Shown: positions 6,407 to 13,616 of the stretch, piece by piece | Layout of the letters: every line of letters starts with the position of its first letter | Position numbering within the stretch: the first letter of the stretch is position 1 | Assembly: GCA_910586705.1 (NCBI GenBank) | Contig: CAJUJK010000043.1 | Location: forward strand, 1 to 16,551 | DNA: 16,551 bases | Source: an uncultured Lachnospiraceae bacterium | Lineage (GTDB): Bacteria; Bacillota; Clostridia; Lachnospirales; Lachnospiraceae | Direction: 5' to 3' | Position numbers and translations under genes: made by a program | The notes under the pieces: generated by a model | Database searches by the model: none | What the model was told of the DNA's origin: nothing | Seen by the model: the letters and a program-made list of their open reading frames with translations, nothing else

Positions 6407-8842
6407 ATGAAATTTGGTTATTTTGATGACGAAAACCGCGAGTACGTCATCACCACACCCATGACACCCCTGCCATGGATCAATTACCTGGGCTGTAAGG
6501 AGTTCTTTACACTGATCTCCAACACCTGCGGCGGTTACACCTTCTACAAGGACGCGAAGCTTCTGCGCATGACGCGTTACCGCTACAACGACGTACCAAA
6601 CGATATCAACGGCAAATACTTCTATATCAAAGAAGGCAGCTGCATCTGGAATCCCGGCTGGAAACCGACCCAGACGGCGCTTGACAGCTACGAGTGCCGC
6701 CACGGCATCGGCTACAGCCGTTTCAAGGGCGTAAAAAACAAGCTTGAGGCTTCCGTCCTCACCTTCATCCCCATGGATGACAACTGCGAGATCAGCCAGA
6801 TCAGACTGACCAACCAAAGCGACAGCGAAAAGTCCGTTTCCCTCTTCTCCTATGTGGAATGGTGCCTCTGGAACGCGGACGACGATTCCCGCAACTTCCA
6901 GCGCAACTTAAGCACCGGCGAGGTGGAGGTGGCAGGCTCGACAATTTACCACAAAACAGAGTACCGCGAGCGCAGAAACCACTATGCGGTGTATTCCGTG
7001 AATGCCCCCGTGGACGGTTTCGACACGAGCCGCGACGCATTCTTAGGCGCATACCGCGGCGCTGCGAATCCCGAGGTTGTGGAAAAGGGACAGGCGACAA
7101 ACTCTGTGGCACACGGCTGGTCCCCCATCGCGTCCCACCAGATCAACATCACCTTAAAGCCCGGTGAGAGCAAGACCTTTGTTTTTGTTCTGGGCTACAT
7201 AGAAAATCCCGAAGACCAGAAGTGGGAGGCGCAGGACGTCATCAACAAAAAGCCCGCCGAGGCTATGCTTGCCAGATACCAGACCGACGCGGATGTGGAG
7301 AAGGCTTTCGCCGCCCTGAACGCATACTGGAACGAACTGTTATCCAAGTACACCGTGAAATCCGCCAACGACAAGGTGGACCGCATGGTCAACATCTGGA
7401 ACCAGTACCAGTGCATGGTGACCTTTAATATGTCCCGCTCCGCTTCCTACTATGAATCCGGCATCGGGCGCGGCATGGGTTTCCGCGATTCCTGTCAGGA
7501 CCTGCTCGGCTTCGTGCATCTGATCCCGGACCGCGCGAGACAGCGTATCATCGACATCGCCTCCACCCAGTTTGAGGACGGCAGCGCTTACCACCAGTAT
7601 CAGCCCCTCACCAAGAAAGGCAACTCGGATATCGGCAGCGGTTTTAACGATGACCCGCTCTGGCTGATCGCCGGCACCTCCGCCTACGTGCGCGAGACCG
7701 GGGACACCTCCATTTTAACAGAACAGGTGCCCTTCGACAACGACGAATCTCTCGCAAAACCTCTGCTGGAGCACTTGAAACGGTCCTTCGACTATATCGT
7801 GACCCACAAGGGTCCCCACGGGCTGCCGCTGATCGGCCGCGCCGACTGGAACGACTGTCTGAACCTGAACTGCTTTTCCGAGCATCCGGGGGAATCCTTC
7901 CAGACATTCGGTCCCTCCGAAGGTCCTGTGGCGGAATCCGTGTTTATCGCAGGCATGTTCGTCAAGTACGGGGAAGAGTATGCGCAGTTATGTGAGCTTA
8001 TGGGAAATCAGACGGAAGCTGACTATGCCCGCGCAGAAGTGCAGAAAATGTATGACGCTGTGCTGAAGGACGGCTGGGACGGCGACTGGTTTGTCCGCGC
8101 TTACGACGCCTACGGCAAAAAGATCGGTTCCAGAGAATGCGACGAGGGACAGATTTTTATCGAGTCCAACGGCTTCTGCCCGCTTGCCGGCATCGGCGTG
8201 AAGGAAGGGCTTGCCGAAAAAGCGCTCGACTCCGTAAAGGAAAAACTGGACACCCAGTACGGCGTGATGATTTTACAGCCAGCCTACACCAGATACCATC
8301 TGGAGCTGGGCGAAATCTCCTCCTACCCACCCGGATACAAGGAGAACGCCGGTATTTTCTGCCACAACAATCCGTGGGTTTCCATCGCGGAAACCGTGAT
8401 CGGACGCGGCGACAGGGCTTTTGAAATCTACAAAAAGACCTGCCCTGCCTATGTGGAGGAGATCAGCGAGATCCACCGCACAGAGCCTTATGTGTACTCC
8501 CAGATGGTGGCAGGCGCCGACGCGTGCACACCCGGCGAGGCGAAGAACAGCTGGCTGACCGGCACGGCGGCATGGACTTTCGTAAACGTGTCCCAGCACA
8601 TTCTCGGCGTATATCCCACCCACAAGGGACTCAGCATTGATCCCTGTGTACCGAAAGGCTTTGGCGACTTTACCTTAACCCGTAAGTTCCGCGAGGGCAC
8701 CTACCGCATCAAAGTCGAGAATCCCGACAACGTGGAAAAGGGTGTAAAGTCTCTCACCGTGGACGGGAAATCCGTAGAAGGTTGTATCGTGCCGTATGTG
8801 GAGGGAAAAACCGAATATGACATAGTTGTCACAATGGGATAG
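6407..8842 (+). CDS. cbp: Cellobiose phosphorylase, GH94
   Basis: This 811-residue cytoplasmic enzyme phosphorolyses cellobiose to alpha-glucose 1-phosphate and glucose, saving one ATP per disaccharide. Length and sequence match clostridial cellobiose phosphorylases (about 811 residues) rather than the longer cellodextrin phosphorylases. The N-terminal beta-sandwich begins KFGYFDDENREYVITTP. The (alpha/alpha)6 barrel contains MVNIWNQYQCMVTFNMSRSAS, GIGRGMGFRDS, LTKKGNSDIGSGFNDDPLW and RADWNDCLN, where the DWND motif (residues 480-483) carries the general-acid Asp. The frame runs up to 6245, but the start at 6407 has AAGGAG at the right distance (6393-6398) and matches the family; the extra 54 residues cover the promoter. 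The gene is monocistronic, with no sugar transporter or phosphoglucomutase in the window. Confidence 0.97.
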   Translation: MKFGYFDDENREYVITTPMTPLPWINYLGCKEFFTLISNTCGGYTFYKDAKLLRMTRYRYNDVPNDINGKYFYIKEGSCIWNPGWKPTQTALDSYECRHGIGYSRFKGVKNKLEASVLTFIPMDDNCEISQIRLTNQSDSEKSVSLFSYVEWCLWNADDDSRNFQRNLSTGEVEVAGSTIYHKTEYRERRNHYAVYSVNAPVDGFDTSRDAFLGAYRGAANPEVVEKGQATNSVAHGWSPIASHQINITLKPGESKTFVFVLGYIENPEDQKWEAQDVINKKPAEAMLARYQTDADVEKAFAALNAYWNELLSKYTVKSANDKVDRMVNIWNQYQCMVTFNMSRSASYYESGIGRGMGFRDSCQDLLGFVHLIPDRARQRIIDIASTQFEDGSAYHQYQPLTKKGNSDIGSGFNDDPLWLIAGTSAYVRETGDTSILTEQVPFDNDESLAKPLLEHLKRSFDYIVTHKGPHGLPLIGRADWNDCLNLNCFSEHPGESFQTFGPSEGPVAESVFIAGMFVKYGEEYAQLCELMGNQTEADYARAEVQKMYDAVLKDGWDGDWFVRAYDAYGKKIGSRECDEGQIFIESNGFCPLAGIGVKEGLAEKALDSVKEKLDTQYGVMILQPAYTRYHLELGEISSYPPGYKENAGIFCHNNPWVSIAETVIGRGDRAFEIYKKTCPAYVEEISEIHRTEPYVYSQMVAGADACTPGEAKNSWLTGTAAWTFVNVSQHILGVYPTHKGLSIDPCVPKGFGDFTLTRKFREGTYRIKVENPDNVEKGVKSLTVDGKSVEGCIVPYVEGKTEYDIVVTMG

Positions 8843-8873
8843 TATCATCCCGTCTAAATATGTACGTTTTAAT

Positions 8874-8908
8874 AAATCCGCATACATCATCTTGTATGCG
8901 GATTTTTT
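8874..8908 (+). terminator. Terminator of the cellobiose phosphorylase gene
   Basis: A perfect 12-bp stem (8874-8885 with 8894-8905) with an 8-base loop leads into a run of six T residues (8903-8908). It lies about 30 bases after the stop. Confidence 0.92.
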
Positions 8909-8967
8909 ATGACCACTAGTTTCCAAAAAGGTCTTGTATTCCAGAAAAATTTGTGACAAAATAAGTC

Positions 8968-8994
8968 TTGCCAACTCTTACCCCCGGGTATAGT
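8968..8994 (+). promoter_or_regulatory. Putative MerR-type promoter/operator
   Basis: TTGCCA (8968-8973) and TATAGT (8989-8994) flank a perfect palindrome TACCC-CC-GGGTA (8979-8990) extended by ACT and AGT flanks. ACCC/GGGT dyads between the promoter boxes are typical of MerR-family sites. The 15-bp spacer counted here is shorter than the 19-20 bp usual for MerR-activated promoters, so the -35 assignment is doubtful. Confidence 0.45.
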
Positions 8995-9057
8995 TTGGAG
9001 CGGAATCACTTTAAAACAAATAGAGACAATAGGAAAAAGGATTTTAGGAAACAAGCT

Positions 9058-9888
9058 ATGAGTCAGTACATGTCTATCGGTAAAGTATCTAAATTAAAGA
9101 ATGTGAGTATCAAATCCCTGCGTTACTACGACCAGATCGGCATTCTCAAGCCGGCTTTCGTGAACACGGAGACTAACTACCGTTACTATACAAAGGACCA
9201 GCTCTATCTTCTCGATGCGATCACGGTCTGCATCAAGCTGGGCATCCCGTTAAAGGATTTGAACAACTATGTGGAAAGTTCTTCCATCAATCTGCAGAAG
9301 CTCCTCTACGACGGCAAGATTCTGGCGGAGCAGAAAATCATGGATATCCATAACTGCCTTGCCACCCTGCAGGAGACTTTGCAGAACATGGCAAGCCCGG
9401 TGACAGGTCTCGCCAAAATCCCGGAAAGCAAGAGCGGCATCCTGCTGCCCGACGGTTTCTACCACAACGAGATTGTGACCCGCAAAATGCTGACGGTGCC
9501 TTTGGAAGAGATGGACGTCCCGAAATATTACGGACAGCATATCCTGAAATTGTTCGTCACCGCACAGCAGCTCGGAACGGTGGTGGCATATCCTTCCGGC
9601 GTGCTGCACGAGTACCGCGACGGCAAATATCAGCGGCACATGTTCCTCACAATCACCGGGGACGCGCCGTCCGCGACGGCATCCGAGCAGACCGTCCGCA
9701 CCATTAATGAAGGAAATTTTGCCTGCCGCAGAATCTCTACCCATGTGACAGACATTGAAACCATCCGCGAGGAAATGAAAGAAGTGATTAAGAGCGACGA
9801 TTTCTGCGTCATCGAAACCGACACCCTCTCCGAAGAAAACAAAAAAGACGGCTATCCATTTGAACTGGAATATCCGTTATCCAGTTGA
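9058..9888 (+). CDS. MerR-family regulator with BmrR/GyrI-like ligand domain
   Basis: The protein has 276 residues. Positions 5-75 are a MerR DNA-binding domain: SIGKVSKLKNVSIKSLRYYDQIGILKP, a wing with YRYYTKDQLY, then IKLGIPL. Residues 75-112 form the dimerisation coiled coil. The remainder (about 125-276) has the length and pattern of a GyrI-like/BmrR-type small-molecule domain. The ligand is unknown; relatives bind lipophilic drugs. The start at 9058 is chosen over the upstream Met at 8968, which would extend over the putative operator; AGGA lies 9 bases upstream. No efflux pump or other obvious target is adjacent, and the gene is flanked by terminators, so it appears monocistronic. Confidence 0.9.
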   Translation: MSQYMSIGKVSKLKNVSIKSLRYYDQIGILKPAFVNTETNYRYYTKDQLYLLDAITVCIKLGIPLKDLNNYVESSSINLQKLLYDGKILAEQKIMDIHNCLATLQETLQNMASPVTGLAKIPESKSGILLPDGFYHNEIVTRKMLTVPLEEMDVPKYYGQHILKLFVTAQQLGTVVAYPSGVLHEYRDGKYQRHMFLTITGDAPSATASEQTVRTINEGNFACRRISTHVTDIETIREEMKEVIKSDDFCVIETDTLSEENKKDGYPFELEYPLSS

Positions 9889-9910
9889 GCAGTGCCAGGA
9901 CATAAGATGA

Positions 9911-9937
9911 CAAAATGACTGCTTGCAGTCAATTTTG
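9911..9937. terminator. Bidirectional terminator between convergent genes
   Basis: CAAAATGACTGC (9911-9922) pairs with GCAGTCAATTTTG (9925-9937) with one bulged A. The flanking A and T runs act as the tail on either strand. It lies between the MerR gene (+) and the pyridoxal kinase gene (-). Confidence 0.6.
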
Positions 9938-9951
9938 ACAGATTATGGACT

Positions 9952-10021
9952 GATAGGGCGAAGCCCGCGAACGAGGAAAGCCGTAGGCTTTTCGAGTTTC
10001 GCGCACTGCGCGTATCCTATC
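9952..10021. repeat. Compact structured element with several stems
   Basis: A 70-bp block is clamped by GATAGG (9952-9957) and CCTATC (10016-10021). Inside are GGGC-GAA-GCCC (9956-9966), a composite stem CGCGAA/TTCGCG (9966-9971 with 9998-10003) capped by AAAGCC-GTA-GGCTTT (9977-9991), and GCGC-ACT-GCGC (10001-10011). It overlaps the TAG stop of the kinase gene. It has the look of a dispersed repeat or 3'-end RNA element; no second copy is seen in this window. Confidence 0.5.
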
Positions 10022-10859
10022 CCCTTTTCAGGCGGTGCAGCACCGCCTCATAGGGAACCCCTTCCGCCGGCGGCGTCCCAAGTTCCAGTGCTTTCTCAAT
10101 GCACTGTTTCACAAAACGGGACGCCTTCCTGACGGACTTGTCAAAGGGCACGCCATTTACCGCATCCGCCGCGACAACCGCGGAAAACACATCCCCTGTG
10201 CTACATCGTTCCTCACCCGCCCTGTGCACGCGGATCAGCTGCGCTGACGGGTTCTCTGAGCCTGTTTTCACATACACATAGTTCGCGATATATTCTCCCT
10301 GCAGAATCCCCGTAATGACAACATGGGACGGTCCCATGGAAGAAAGACGTTCCGCCATGGCGAAAAGCTCCTTTTTTTTCCACCCCGTCTCTTTGTAGGG
10401 TATATCCGCAAGATAGCAGCTTTCCGTCAGATTCGGTGTGATCATATCCGCCAGCGCTACCAGCTTTCTCAGTTCCGTGCATAACTCTACCGTATAGGCA
10501 GAGTATAATCTGCCGTGATCCCCCATCACCGGGTCTACGATCACCAGCGTGTCATCCCGCGAGAACTCTTTGACAAACCGTCTCACAATTTCAATCTGCC
10601 TGACAGAGCCGAGATACCCTGTGGCAATCCCGTCGAACTGATTCTGCAGTCCGATCTTCCTCCAGCTTTCGATATACGCCTCCATCCGATCTGTATAGTC
10701 ATCCTTAAAAAAGTCCGGGAAGGCTGTATTGCTCGAAAAGATGGAGGTGAGCAGGGGACATGCCTGTACGCCCATATAAGAAATAATCGGAAGAAGCACC
10801 GTCATGGCGCATCTTCCGTATCCCGCAATATCATTGATCACCGCTATTTTTTTCTGCAT
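10017..10859 (-). CDS. pdxY: Pyridoxal/pyridoxamine kinase, PdxY type
   Basis: This 280-residue ribokinase-superfamily enzyme phosphorylates pyridoxal and pyridoxamine with ATP in the vitamin B6 salvage pathway. Diagnostic segments are the N-terminal VINDIAGYGRCAM (substrate site), DPVMGDHG (109-116, with the conserved Asp), TPNLTE (141-146) and CSTGD (219-223), which contains the anion hole and the catalytic Asp. Length is normal. The start is preceded by GGAG motifs. It has its own promoter at 10908-10936, so it is probably expressed independently of the unknown gene upstream. Its stop codon lies inside the structured element that follows. Confidence 0.95.
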   Translation of the reverse strand: MQKKIAVINDIAGYGRCAMTVLLPIISYMGVQACPLLTSIFSSNTAFPDFFKDDYTDRMEAYIESWRKIGLQNQFDGIATGYLGSVRQIEIVRRFVKEFSRDDTLVIVDPVMGDHGRLYSAYTVELCTELRKLVALADMITPNLTESCYLADIPYKETGWKKKELFAMAERLSSMGPSHVVITGILQGEYIANYVYVKTGSENPSAQLIRVHRAGEERCSTGDVFSAVVAADAVNGVPFDKSVRKASRFVKQCIEKALELGTPPAEGVPYEAVLHRLKRG

Positions 10860-10907
10860 TGCTCCGTCTGTATCTCCTTTTCCGTAAGCTCACTATTGCC
10901 CTGTTCC

Positions 10908-10936
10908 AGTGTACTGCATCCCTCCCGTTTCGTCAA
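10908..10936 (-). promoter_or_regulatory. Promoter of pdxY
   Basis: On the minus strand TTGACG (10931-10936) and TACACT (10908-10913) are separated by 17 bp. The predicted start near 10901 gives a leader of about 40 bases with two GGAG motifs. Confidence 0.65.
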
Positions 10937-10987
10937 ATGGTTCAGATGCCGCACTCCGTTACATGCCCGCTTACGGGAACAGACGGA

Positions 10988-11677
10988 TTACCCGATAAAT
11001 TTCTTTTCCCGTTTCGCCTCTATGCCACGCATTTCCTCTGCGCTGACCACACCCACGGCTTCACCCACAGATTGTTCTTCACCGCCACCGTCGTTACTCT
11101 TCTCCTTATCCTTCCCGTTTTTCACCAGTTCGTCCTGCATCCTGTCAATCTGGCTTAAAGCTTCTTTGCTCTGCTTTACCTCCTGAATTTTCCGAAGAAT
11201 GGCGTTGATATCCTCCGGGGAAAACAGATCCAGACACTTCATCAGGCTGGTCATATCGTTGAGGTCTATTTTAACCGCTCCCACGGAAGTGTCCACATAA
11301 ATCCACTCCGGGTTCGAGCTTCCGCCGATGGTGATGGTGTTCCCATACAATGCGTCCTTGCAGACGGAAACATGCGCGCCGTTATGGAAGAAATCCGTCG
11401 TCACCGGGTTGCCTGCCGTCGGTTCATCCATCTGCCGCAGCACAATGGCAATCGAATCGTCCACCATGTGATGCTCCCCCGACGCCGCGTACTCGTCGGC
11501 ACGCTTCAGTTTGGCGGCAAAGCTGTCCGGGTCAACTTCCCCCTCCATATGCTCCATCTTCCACTTATTCGCCGAACTCACCTGTTTCTTCAAAATTTCC
11601 GCCTGACTGAACGACGTATTTTTCGTTTTATATCCTGTCAGCACTCTTTGTCCCAAATAAGCGTTATTATAAATCAT
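10988..11677 (-). CDS. Unknown soluble protein in the ECF-sigma operon
   Basis: I do not recognise this 229-residue protein. It has no signal peptide or membrane segment. Residues 20-65 are polar and helical. Residues 75-140 look beta-rich, with repeated aromatic/glycine strands (SIAIVLRQMDE, TITIGGSSNPEWIYVDT, AVKIDLND). Residues 155-190 are a probable helix or coiled coil, and the C-terminal 40 residues are charged and low-complexity. AAGGAGA lies upstream of the start at a normal distance. It follows the 170-residue gene after 23 bp, so the two are cotranscribed and may be partners. No clear T-run terminator follows, so transcription may continue into pdxY. Confidence 0.75.
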   Translation of the reverse strand: MIYNNAYLGQRVLTGYKTKNTSFSQAEILKKQVSSANKWKMEHMEGEVDPDSFAAKLKRADEYAASGEHHMVDDSIAIVLRQMDEPTAGNPVTTDFFHNGAHVSVCKDALYGNTITIGGSSNPEWIYVDTSVGAVKIDLNDMTSLMKCLDLFSPEDINAILRKIQEVKQSKEALSQIDRMQDELVKNGKDKEKSNDGGGEEQSVGEAVGVVSAEEMRGIEAKREKKFIG

Positions 11678-11700
11678 AGCCCGTTTCTCCTTCTGAAATA

Positions 11701-12213
11701 TTATGCCTCTTCCATCGTCTCAAGAGCAAACTGTTCGATCACATGCGTTGTCTGTCCCGTCACTTTCGCCATATCTACCTGATACGCCTCCACTCTGCCG
11801 TCCTCATACTTCGCCTCCACATAGACCCGGGCATCCCCGCCCTCCTCGCGCTTTCCTTTCAGCGTATAGCCTTCCTTAACGGCAATCCTCACGTGATCGC
11901 TCTCCTCGTAACTCATATGTCTCACCTCCACAGCCTGTAGGGTTTCCTGCGTCGCCGCGGCAGTCACGCGAATGCCCGGCGAAACGCCGACCCTTCCCAT
12001 GCCTACCTTGTCAGCCTGCACTTTCACTCCAGCCTGCGTATCCGCTGCAGCCTGTTTTCCTTCCTTCTCCACGGCTGTGCCTGCGTGCTTTGCCCGATCC
12101 CGGTTCTTCAGATTCTGTAAAAAGCTCTCCTGAAATCCCTCCGCACGCCCGGCTTTCTTCTTTTTCTGGTATGCCGGCGTCTGGCTCTGGTTTTGTACCT
12201 CCTGTATTCCCAT
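11701..12213 (-). CDS. Unknown basic-N-terminus protein in the ECF-sigma operon
   Basis: This 170-residue soluble protein belongs to no family I recognise. Its N terminus (about 1-75) is polar, lysine/glutamine-rich and probably disordered. The C-terminal part (about 85-165) reads as a small beta-rich domain with VRIAVKEGYTLKG, ARVYVEAKYEDGRVEAYQVDM and a final helix. GGGAGG lies 9 bases before the start. The gene follows the sigma gene after 169 bases that contain three perfect inverted repeats, and precedes the 229-residue gene by 23 bases. It could be a target or modulator of the sigma factor; nothing in it resembles a known anti-sigma domain. Confidence 0.72.
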   Translation of the reverse strand: MGIQEVQNQSQTPAYQKKKKAGRAEGFQESFLQNLKNRDRAKHAGTAVEKEGKQAAADTQAGVKVQADKVGMGRVGVSPGIRVTAAATQETLQAVEVRHMSYEESDHVRIAVKEGYTLKGKREEGGDARVYVEAKYEDGRVEAYQVDMAKVTGQTTHVIEQFALETMEEA

Positions 12214-12275
12214 GTTCTACGGCCTCCCTTCCGTCAGAATTTCTTAACAGTTCCGCCTGCAGCTTGCCTGTTACG

Positions 12276-12382
12276 GAATCTGCCCATTCCAAATCGCCTG
12301 CTGCGAAGGGCAGATTCTCTTCCAGTTCAATTTACGTCTTTTCACGGACTTTGCAGCAAGTGCAAAGTCCTGGGCTGAACTG
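12276..12382 (-). other. Structured intercistronic leader with three perfect inverted repeats
   Basis: Between the sigma gene stop and the next gene, the minus-strand RNA can form GGACTTTGCA (12361-12370 with 12346-12355, 10 bp, 5-base loop), enclosed by CAGTTCA/TGAACTG (12376-12382 with 12323-12329). Nearer the next gene is GAATCTGCCC/GGGCAGATTC (12308-12317 with 12276-12285, 22-base loop). No T run follows any stem, so these are not ordinary terminators. A cis-regulatory or RNA-processing role is inferred. Confidence 0.55.
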
Positions 12383-12856
12383 TTACAAATTTCTTTTCAA
12401 TTCCTCCCTGCCCCTGCGCAGCCTTGTCTTGATCGTCCCCTCTTTTTCATTGAGAATCACCGCGATCTCATGGATCGTATAATCCTCGTAATAGAAAAGG
12501 TAAATCGGATTCCTGTAATGTACAGGCAGCCGCAGCACCGCCTCAAGCGTCTCGTCATCCCTGACCTGATAAGGCAGATAAATATTTTTTGCTGTGTTTT
12601 CAAAAGACTCGTTCCATGGCACAGTCTTCTGATACCAGCCACTCTTTAAAGTGTCCAGACAAATATGAATGGTGGTCCGTATCAGCCACGCCTTCTCATG
12701 TTCCTTGTTCTGAATCGGCTTCTCCTCCTTCATGTAGCGCAGAAATGCTTCCTGCACCGCATCCTCGGCATCGGCGCGATTCTTCATGTTGGAAAAGGCA
12801 ATCCGATACAACATGGCACGGTACTCTTCCACCAGATAGCTCCACTTCTGCTCCAT
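12383..12856 (-). CDS. ECF-type RNA polymerase sigma factor
   Basis: This 157-residue sigma-70-family protein has only regions 2 and 4. Region 2 (about 10-75) includes the core-binding DAEDAVQEAFLRYM segment and WLIRTTIHICLD. Region 4 (about 100-153) ends in the helix-turn-helix TIHEIAVILNEKEGTIKTRLRRGREELK. It should direct RNA polymerase to a small regulon. No anti-sigma or sensor gene is adjacent; instead two unknown soluble proteins follow. The start at 12856 has GAGGGG directly abutting it and AAAGGA about 11 bases away, so initiation may be weak. A perfect 14-bp palindrome (12888-12901) lies in its upstream region. No obvious ECF-type autoregulatory promoter was found. Confidence 0.92.
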   Translation of the reverse strand: MEQKWSYLVEEYRAMLYRIAFSNMKNRADAEDAVQEAFLRYMKEEKPIQNKEHEKAWLIRTTIHICLDTLKSGWYQKTVPWNESFENTAKNIYLPYQVRDDETLEAVLRLPVHYRNPIYLFYYEDYTIHEIAVILNEKEGTIKTRLRRGREELKRNL

Positions 12857-12887
12857 CCCCTCATGCGTCCTTTATCAGTCTGTCGTC

Positions 12888-12901
12888 TATAGATATCTAT
12901 A
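12888..12901. repeat. Perfect palindrome TATAGATATCTATA upstream of the sigma gene
   Basis: The 14-bp site is fully self-complementary and lies 32-45 bases upstream of the sigma factor start. It overlaps AT-rich sequence that could include the -10 region, so it may be an operator. Confidence 0.5.
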
Positions 12902-12970
12902 TCTTAACATACTTCTTTTAGCCGTCCTATATACAATACGATTCAGACAGCCGAAAAGTTTCAAGTGAAC

Positions 12971-13001
12971 AAAAAAAGGAACCCGGATTAACAGGGTTCC
13001 T
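12971..13001 (-). terminator. Terminator of the DUF4190-like operon
   Basis: On the minus strand AGGAACCC/GGGTTCCT (13001-12994 with 12984-12977) forms a perfect 8-bp stem with a 9-base loop, followed by a run of T residues (7 A on the plus strand, 12971-12977). It lies about 30 bases after the stop of the gene ending at 13034. Confidence 0.9.
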
Positions 13002-13033
13002 CAGATACCACAACTTATAATAGTCTGTGCCGC

Positions 13034-13591
13034 TTACATCAACATCATCCCCAACGCAAAGAAATATAAAAAGATCAGCGTCAGAATACTTGCAAGGACA
13101 GACAAAATCAGACCCGTAATCGCCAGCCCCTTGCCGCCAAATCCCTTGACGAGGGTAACAATCCCGCAGATCAGACCGGCAAGACATAAGCCGATGTCCA
13201 CAATGGGAATCCAGAAAAATACCAGTCCGAGAATACCGCATACAAGCGCCGCCACGGACGCCCCATGGGTTTTGTCCGGCACAGCGTCATACACGACCGC
13301 CTTCACCGGCTGTCCGAAGTTCTGCTGGTTGTACTGCTGCTGTGCGCCGTAAGGCACCTGTGTAAACTGCGGCGCCTGCCCATACACACCCTGCCCATAC
13401 TGCTGCTGTCCGCCCCCGTAAGGCTGGTTATTCTGACCGTACTGCACCCCGCCCCCGTAGGACTGGTCGTTCTGTCCATACTGCTGCTGGTTCGCATACG
13501 ACTGATCGTTCTGTCCGTACTGCTGTCCGCCGTCCGCTCCCTGATTATTATAGTTTCCGTCGTTATATCCAAAGTTTGTATTCTCGTCCAT
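13034..13591 (-). CDS. DUF4190-like membrane protein with Gln/Gly/Tyr-rich N-terminal repeats
   Basis: The protein has 185 residues. Residues 1-95 are low-complexity and built from repeats of the YGQNDQSY / YGQNNQPY / QQQYGQ type, with almost no charge or aliphatic residues. Residues 108-185 are a compact membrane domain (HGASVAALVCGILGLVFFWIPIVDIGLCLAGLICGI is the DUF4190-like core) with three hydrophobic segments near 112-130, 131-149 and 154-182. The tail is cytosolic or extracellular depending on topology, which is not evident. Function is unknown; such proteins often accompany small envelope proteins. GAGG lies 7 bases before the start. It follows the FAIM-like gene by 25 bases and ends in a strong terminator. 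Confidence 0.8.
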   Translation of the reverse strand: MDENTNFGYNDGNYNNQGADGGQQYGQNDQSYANQQQYGQNDQSYGGGVQYGQNNQPYGGGQQQYGQGVYGQAPQFTQVPYGAQQQYNQQNFGQPVKAVVYDAVPDKTHGASVAALVCGILGLVFFWIPIVDIGLCLAGLICGIVTLVKGFGGKGLAITGLILSVLASILTLIFLYFFALGMMLM

Positions 13592-13616
13592 CGCTATGCC
13601 TCACCTCTTTCCAGCT

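Noticed and set aside
6353..7173. Minus-strand frames opposite the cellobiose phosphorylase gene
   Set aside because: They are antisense shadows of a strongly conserved enzyme, with no initiation signals.
10515..11186. Long plus-strand open frames opposite pdxY and the unknown gene
   Set aside because: They are shadows on the antisense strand of well-supported genes, rich in Ser/Pro/Arg and without ribosome binding sites.
12215..12335. Acidic, protein-like reading in the sigma-gene frame after its stop (contains DLEWADSVTGKLQAELLRN)
   Set aside because: It has no start codon with a ribosome binding site other than a poor TTG, and it runs into the next gene in another frame. It could be a decayed coding remnant but is not supported as a gene.
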